From positions 1 through 8,461 of the forward strand of contig JACCQX010000003.1 of the NCBI GenBank assembly GCA_013813905.1: DNA of 8,461 nt, in the 5' to 3' direction. The DNA is from Chloroflexota bacterium (GTDB taxonomy: Bacteria > Chloroflexota > Limnocylindria > Limnocylindrales > CSP1-4). This document shows positions 6,358 through 8,461 of the stretch, in pieces. The notes under the pieces are model-generated. The model was not told where the DNA came from. It did no database searches and saw only the letters and a list, made by a program, of their open reading frames with translations. Each line of letters starts with the position of its first letter. Position 1 is the stretch's first letter. A program made the translations under genes and the position numbers.

Positions 6358-6466
6358 TCCCTTATCGCGCAGGTGGACCTGCCCGGGTTTGGCACCTTGC
6401 CGGCTCGAGGCCGGTAGGTTGTCGTGGCTTCTTCGGGCCGGTCCCTCCGCCACTCTTGATAAGAGA
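6358..6466 (-). promoter_or_regulatory. SAM-I (S-box) riboswitch aptamer upstream of thrC
   Basis: The minus strand carries the S-box consensus in order. P1 5' strand is TCTCTTATC (6466-6458), paired with GATAAGGGA (6366-6358). P2 is GTGGC/GCCAC (6453-6449/6428-6424), enclosing the kink-turn and pseudoknot core GCGGAGGGACCGGCCC and GAAGAAGCC. P3 is ACCT..CCGGC/GCCGG..AGGT around the conserved CAAGGTGCCAAA (6399-6388). P4 is GCAGG/CCTGC (6382-6378/6373-6369). All four helices and the joining sequences can be read by eye. SAM-I riboswitches sense S-adenosylmethionine and usually switch off methionine/cysteine genes; here the regulated unit is thrC plus the sulfur carrier. Recognition was by consensus, without a covariance search. 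Confidence 0.93.
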
Positions 6467-6504
6467 TCCGATCATCTGCTGCCAGCGATCCGATCGTGCC
6501 GCGC

Positions 6505-6534
6505 AGCCTAGCCGAGACGGGCCGGGTCGCGCAA
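6505..6534 (-). promoter_or_regulatory. putative promoter for the riboswitch-thrC transcript
   Basis: On the minus strand TTGCGC (6534-6529) and TAGGCT (6510-6505) are separated by 18 bp. Transcription would start near 6498, about 30 nt before the riboswitch P1 helix. The boxes are only moderate matches. The position between the hom stop and the aptamer fits a separate thrC transcript. Confidence 0.4.
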
Positions 6535-6550
6535 GTCCTGGGGCGGGGCC

Positions 6551-6581
6551 CTTCTCGTCAGGCAGGCGGGCCTGCGAGAAG
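6551..6581 (-). terminator. terminator-like hairpin at the hom stop codon
   Basis: CTTCTCG (6551-6557) pairs with CGAGAAG (6575-6581) and CAGGC (6559-6563) with GCCTG (6570-6574), leaving one bulged base and a 6-nt loop. This 12-bp hairpin straddles the hom stop codon. No U-tract follows on either strand, so intrinsic termination is uncertain; it may protect the 3' end of the hom mRNA instead. Confidence 0.4.
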
Positions 6582-7724
6582 CGGGAAGCGCGACCGCCCG
6601 GGGTCCACCTTCAGGTCCAGCCACGGACCGGACCAGCCCTTGGCCGAAACGGCCGCCGGTGGCGCTTCCGGCAGCGCGCCCCAAGTGGCACCTTCGCCGC
6701 GAGCCAGCGCGAGCAGGTCGGCCAGCACTGCGCTGGAGGTCGCGGGACCACCGGCGCCCGGACCCCGGAACCACAGCCGCCCGACGCGGTCGGCCTCGAT
6801 CTCGATGATGTTGGTGACCCCGTCGGTGGACCCCATGGGCGACGAACGCGCCACGGCCACCGGTGCCACCCACGCGCTCACGGTGCCATCGGCGCTCTGC
6901 TCGGCACGCCCCACGAGCTTGATGACGAACCCTCGGTCGCCCGCCGCCAGGATGGCCTGCGGCGTGACCCCGGTGATGCCGGGAGCGGCGTCCTCTCCCG
7001 CCGACGACCCCCGTGGGATGGCCTCCGGATCGAGCCAGACACCGAAGGCGAGGCGGGCCAGGATGGCCGACTTGGCAGCGGCGTCCAGGCCCTCCACGTC
7101 GGCGCTGGGATCGGCTTCCGCGAAGCCCAGCCGCTGGGCGTCCACCACCGCGTCCGGGTAGGCCACGCCGTCGCGCGTCATGGCCGTGAGGATGTGGTTG
7201 GTCGTGCCGTTGACGATGCCCGAGACCGACCGGATCTGCGTTGCCGCCAGGTCCCGCACGAGCGGCGTCAGGATGGGGATGCCGCCGCCGACCGCGGCCT
7301 CGAAGCGCAGCGGTGCACCGGTCCACCGCGCCAGCCGCTCCAGCGAAGCGCCGCGCGCCGCGAGGAGCGCCTTGTTGGCGGTGACCACTCCGCGGCCACG
7401 CTCGAGCGCCGATCGCAGCAGCCGCTCGGCGGGGTCCAGGCCACCCAGCAGCTCCACCACGACGTCGAGGTCGGGTCGAGCCACGACTGCATCCAGGTCG
7501 CTCGAGGCCTCGACGGAAGCCGGCATTCCCAGTCCGCGGGAGCGGCCCGGATCGCGCGCGCCGACGGCCACCAGCTGCAGCGCTCGACCGCCCCGGCGAC
7601 GCACGCCGTCACACCAGCCCGCGTCCAGCAGCGCTTCGGCCACCGCTCGTCCGACCGTGCCCAGGCCGAGGAGCCCGACCCGAAGCGGAGCTTCGGTGCC
7701 TTCGGAGCCCAGACGGGGGGACAT
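6558..7724 (-). CDS. hom: homoserine dehydrogenase (short form, no ACT domain)
   Basis: The enzyme reduces aspartate semialdehyde to homoserine with NAD(P)H, the entry to threonine, methionine and isoleucine. The 388 residues show GLLGLGTVGRAVAEALL (17-33, dinucleotide binding), VVTANKALLA (113-122), VGGGIPI (145-151), GIVNGTTNHIL (169-179), GFAEADPSADVEGLDAAAK (200-218, with Lys218 at the catalytic lysine position) and GPGAGGPATSSAVLADLL (321-338). The protein ends about 50 residues after the last motif, so the C-terminal ACT domain found in ~430-residue enzymes is missing. I place the start at ATG 7724 rather than the upstream GTG at 7760: the -10 box TACGAT lies 8 nt before it, and the extra residues (MVRKGVLLRSVP) do not look like family sequence. 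The promoter is divergent from that of the leuC-ilvD remnant. Confidence 0.93.
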   Translation of the reverse strand: MSPRLGSEGTEAPLRVGLLGLGTVGRAVAEALLDAGWCDGVRRRGGRALQLVAVGARDPGRSRGLGMPASVEASSDLDAVVARPDLDVVVELLGGLDPAERLLRSALERGRGVVTANKALLAARGASLERLARWTGAPLRFEAAVGGGIPILTPLVRDLAATQIRSVSGIVNGTTNHILTAMTRDGVAYPDAVVDAQRLGFAEADPSADVEGLDAAAKSAILARLAFGVWLDPEAIPRGSSAGEDAAPGITGVTPQAILAAGDRGFVIKLVGRAEQSADGTVSAWVAPVAVARSSPMGSTDGVTNIIEIEADRVGRLWFRGPGAGGPATSSAVLADLLALARGEGATWGALPEAPPAAVSAKGWSGPWLDLKVDPGRSRFPLLAGPPA

Positions 7725-7732
7725 GGGGACCG

Positions 7733-7742
7733 ATCGTAGCAG
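7733..7742 (-). promoter_or_regulatory. extended -10 promoter element of hom
   Basis: The minus strand reads CTGCTACGAT, an extended -10 (TGCTACGAT) without a convincing -35. It ends 8 nt before the hom ATG, and no Shine-Dalgarno is present, so the transcript is probably leaderless or nearly so. The same ten bases recur on the plus strand at 7785-7794. Confidence 0.55.
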
Positions 7743-7784
7743 GACACCTTTCCGGACCACCCCGACGCCTTCTACGGGAACCGT

Positions 7785-7794
7785 CTGCTACGAT
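7785..7794 (+). promoter_or_regulatory. extended -10 promoter element of the leuC-ilvD remnant
   Basis: CTGCTACGAT is an inverted copy of the hom promoter element, 42 bp away. A start near 7801 would leave a leader of about 37 nt before the GTG at 7838, with only a weak AGGGT ribosome site 5 nt from the start. The promoter seems to have survived the loss of the operon it served and could now drive the downstream PPOX gene. Confidence 0.5.
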
Positions 7795-7837
7795 CCCACC
7801 CCGAGCCGGTCAACACGGGGAACTGCACAGGGTCGCC

Positions 7838-7931
7838 GTGACGTCACAGCCGCGCACCATCGTCGACCACATCTGGGACGTGCACGTGGTGCTCCACGGA
7901 GCCGGGTGCACCCGCCGTGCTGTATGCCGAC
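7838..7931 (+). pseudogene. leuC: leuC N-terminal fragment with frameshift
   Basis: This marks the LeuC-derived part of the chimera. The first 18 codons are in frame with the GTG at 7838; from 7893 the match continues one base out of frame (STEPGAPAVLYAD, 7893-7931). LeuC is the aconitase-like large subunit that isomerises isopropylmalate in leucine synthesis. All iron-sulfur cysteines lie in the missing part. Confidence 0.75.
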
Positions 7932-8191
7932 CCGAGGCTGCCCTCGGTGGACCCATCGCCTTCGTCCGCGACGGGGACCCCATCATCGTCGACGTGGACG
8001 CCCGCTGGAGCCTGGACATCGAGGCCGACGCGGACGAGCGGGACCGCCGGCGGGCTGGCTGGGTGCCGCCTCGCTCGCGCTACACGACCGGCGTCTTCGC
8101 GAAGTACGGGGCGCTGGTCTCCTCCGCGTCAGAAGGACCCATCACTCGTCCCGGAAGGCACCCGGCGGCCGGACGGAATCGAGGCCAGTGA
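7838..8191 (+). pseudogene. leuC'-'ilvD chimeric remnant (deletion scar)
   Basis: An open frame of 117 codons joins pieces of two different branched-chain amino acid genes. Residues 1-18 (VTSQPRTIVDHIWDVHVV) are the N-terminus of the isopropylmalate dehydratase large subunit LeuC. Residues 32-105, starting PEAALGGPIAFVRDGDPI and including WVPPRSRYTTGVFAKY and LVSSASEG, are the C-terminus of dihydroxy-acid dehydratase IlvD. Residues 19-31 fit neither in this frame. In the +1 frame the same bases read STEPGAPAVLYAD, as expected next in LeuC, so a frameshift occurred near 7892 and the join lies near 7929-7934. LeuC is normally ~420-470 residues and IlvD ~560; neither active site remains, so no enzyme activity is expected. 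The stop overlaps the next gene's ATG by 1 nt. The ORF could still be translated and act as a leader for that gene. An assembly misjoin is the alternative. Confidence 0.82.
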
Positions 8192-8461
8192 TGGTCGTGG
8201 CGCCTGACGGGCCGCCCCTGGAACTCCTGACCACCGCCCGCACGGCCACCCTCGCTACCATCTCGACGAGCGGCGTGCCACGGCTGGTACCGGTCTGTTT
8301 CGCGGCCGTCGCCGATCCAGACGCCGAGCAGGGGATCCGCGTCTACAGCCCGCTGGATGAGAAGCCCAAGCGCGTCTCGGACCCGACATCGCTGGCCCGG
8401 GTGCGCGACATCGCGGCCGACCCGCGCGTGAGCATGCTCCTGGAACGATGGTCGGAGGACT
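8191..8461 (+). CDS. PPOX-class flavin/F420-dependent oxidoreductase, N-terminal part
   Basis: The frame starts at ATG 8191, overlapping the previous stop as TGATG, and runs off the window after 90 full codons. GAGG lies 6 nt upstream. The sequence belongs to the pyridoxamine-5'-phosphate-oxidase-like split-barrel family: ARTATLATISTSGVPRLVPV (16-35) is the usual N-terminal cofactor-binding hairpin, and VYSPLDEKPKRVSDP (51-65) with ARVRDIAADPRVSMLLERWSED (69-90) is characteristic of the F420-dependent subgroup. The substrate is unknown; relatives reduce or bind F420. The original neighbour was probably intact ilvD, and the gene now depends on translation through the leuC-ilvD remnant, on an internal start, or on both. 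Confidence 0.87.
   Translation, partial: MVVAPDGPPLELLTTARTATLATISTSGVPRLVPVCFAAVADPDAEQGIRVYSPLDEKPKRVSDPTSLARVRDIAADPRVSMLLERWSED

Noticed and set aside
6456..7739. A 427-codon plus-strand open frame across hom and the thrC leader.
   Set aside because: It is antisense to hom and to the riboswitch and promoter, with no recognisable domain.
7838..7847. Perfect palindrome GTGACGTCAC at the leuC remnant start, considered as an operator.
   Set aside because: It is short, unique in the window, and explained by the coding sequence of the LeuC N-terminus; no second half-site was seen.
7838..8191. Reading the 117-codon frame as a functional small protein or a deliberate LeuC-IlvD fusion enzyme.
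   Set aside because: The LeuC part is frameshifted and lacks its active site, and IlvD retains only its C-terminal end; no catalytic residues remain.

Overview
The window is GC-rich and densely coded, with nearly every third codon position G or C. The gene content (F420-type enzymes, aspartate-family genes, threonine synthase beside a sulfur carrier, a SAM-I riboswitch) suits a free-living Chloroflexota or actinobacterial-type bacterium. I lean to Chloroflexota, but the assignment is inference. No rRNA, tRNA, CRISPR array or insertion sequence was seen.

Layout. Bases 1-399 hold the C-terminal part of a PPK2-family polyphosphate phosphotransferase. It is followed by a luciferase-like (LLM) oxidoreductase (418-1302), a possible 52-residue protein on the minus strand (1332-1490) and a YhbS-like GNAT acetyltransferase (1586-2140). 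From 2196 to 7724 the window is an aspartate-pathway cluster. Aspartate kinase lysC, with a probable nested beta-subunit start at 2931, and aspartate-semialdehyde dehydrogenase asd lie on the plus strand. A CysO/MoaD-like sulfur carrier, threonine synthase thrC and homoserine dehydrogenase hom lie on the minus strand and converge on asd. Together these cover aspartate to homoserine and O-phosphohomoserine to threonine. Homoserine kinase is not in the window.

The thrC-sulfur carrier pair has its own promoter and a 5' leader holding a clear SAM-I (S-box) aptamer at 6358-6466, followed by a perfectly palindromic hairpin at 6325-6348. SAM control of a threonine synthase coupled by a 4-bp overlap to a diglycine sulfur carrier points to the methionine/homocysteine branch. 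The carrier also runs 44 residues past its diglycine, so it would need proteolytic maturation.

On the right, hom faces a divergent promoter that now drives a broken gene. The first ~31 codons of leuC, carrying an internal frameshift, are joined to the last ~86 codons of ilvD, apparently the scar of a deletion inside a leucine/isoleucine-valine operon. The scar ORF overlaps by 1 nt the start of a PPOX-type (probably F420-dependent) flavoenzyme gene cut by the window end.

Other oddities are a 14-bp tandem repeat at the lysC-asd junction that makes a chain of overlapping six-codon mini-ORFs, and apparently leaderless starts for lysC and hom.
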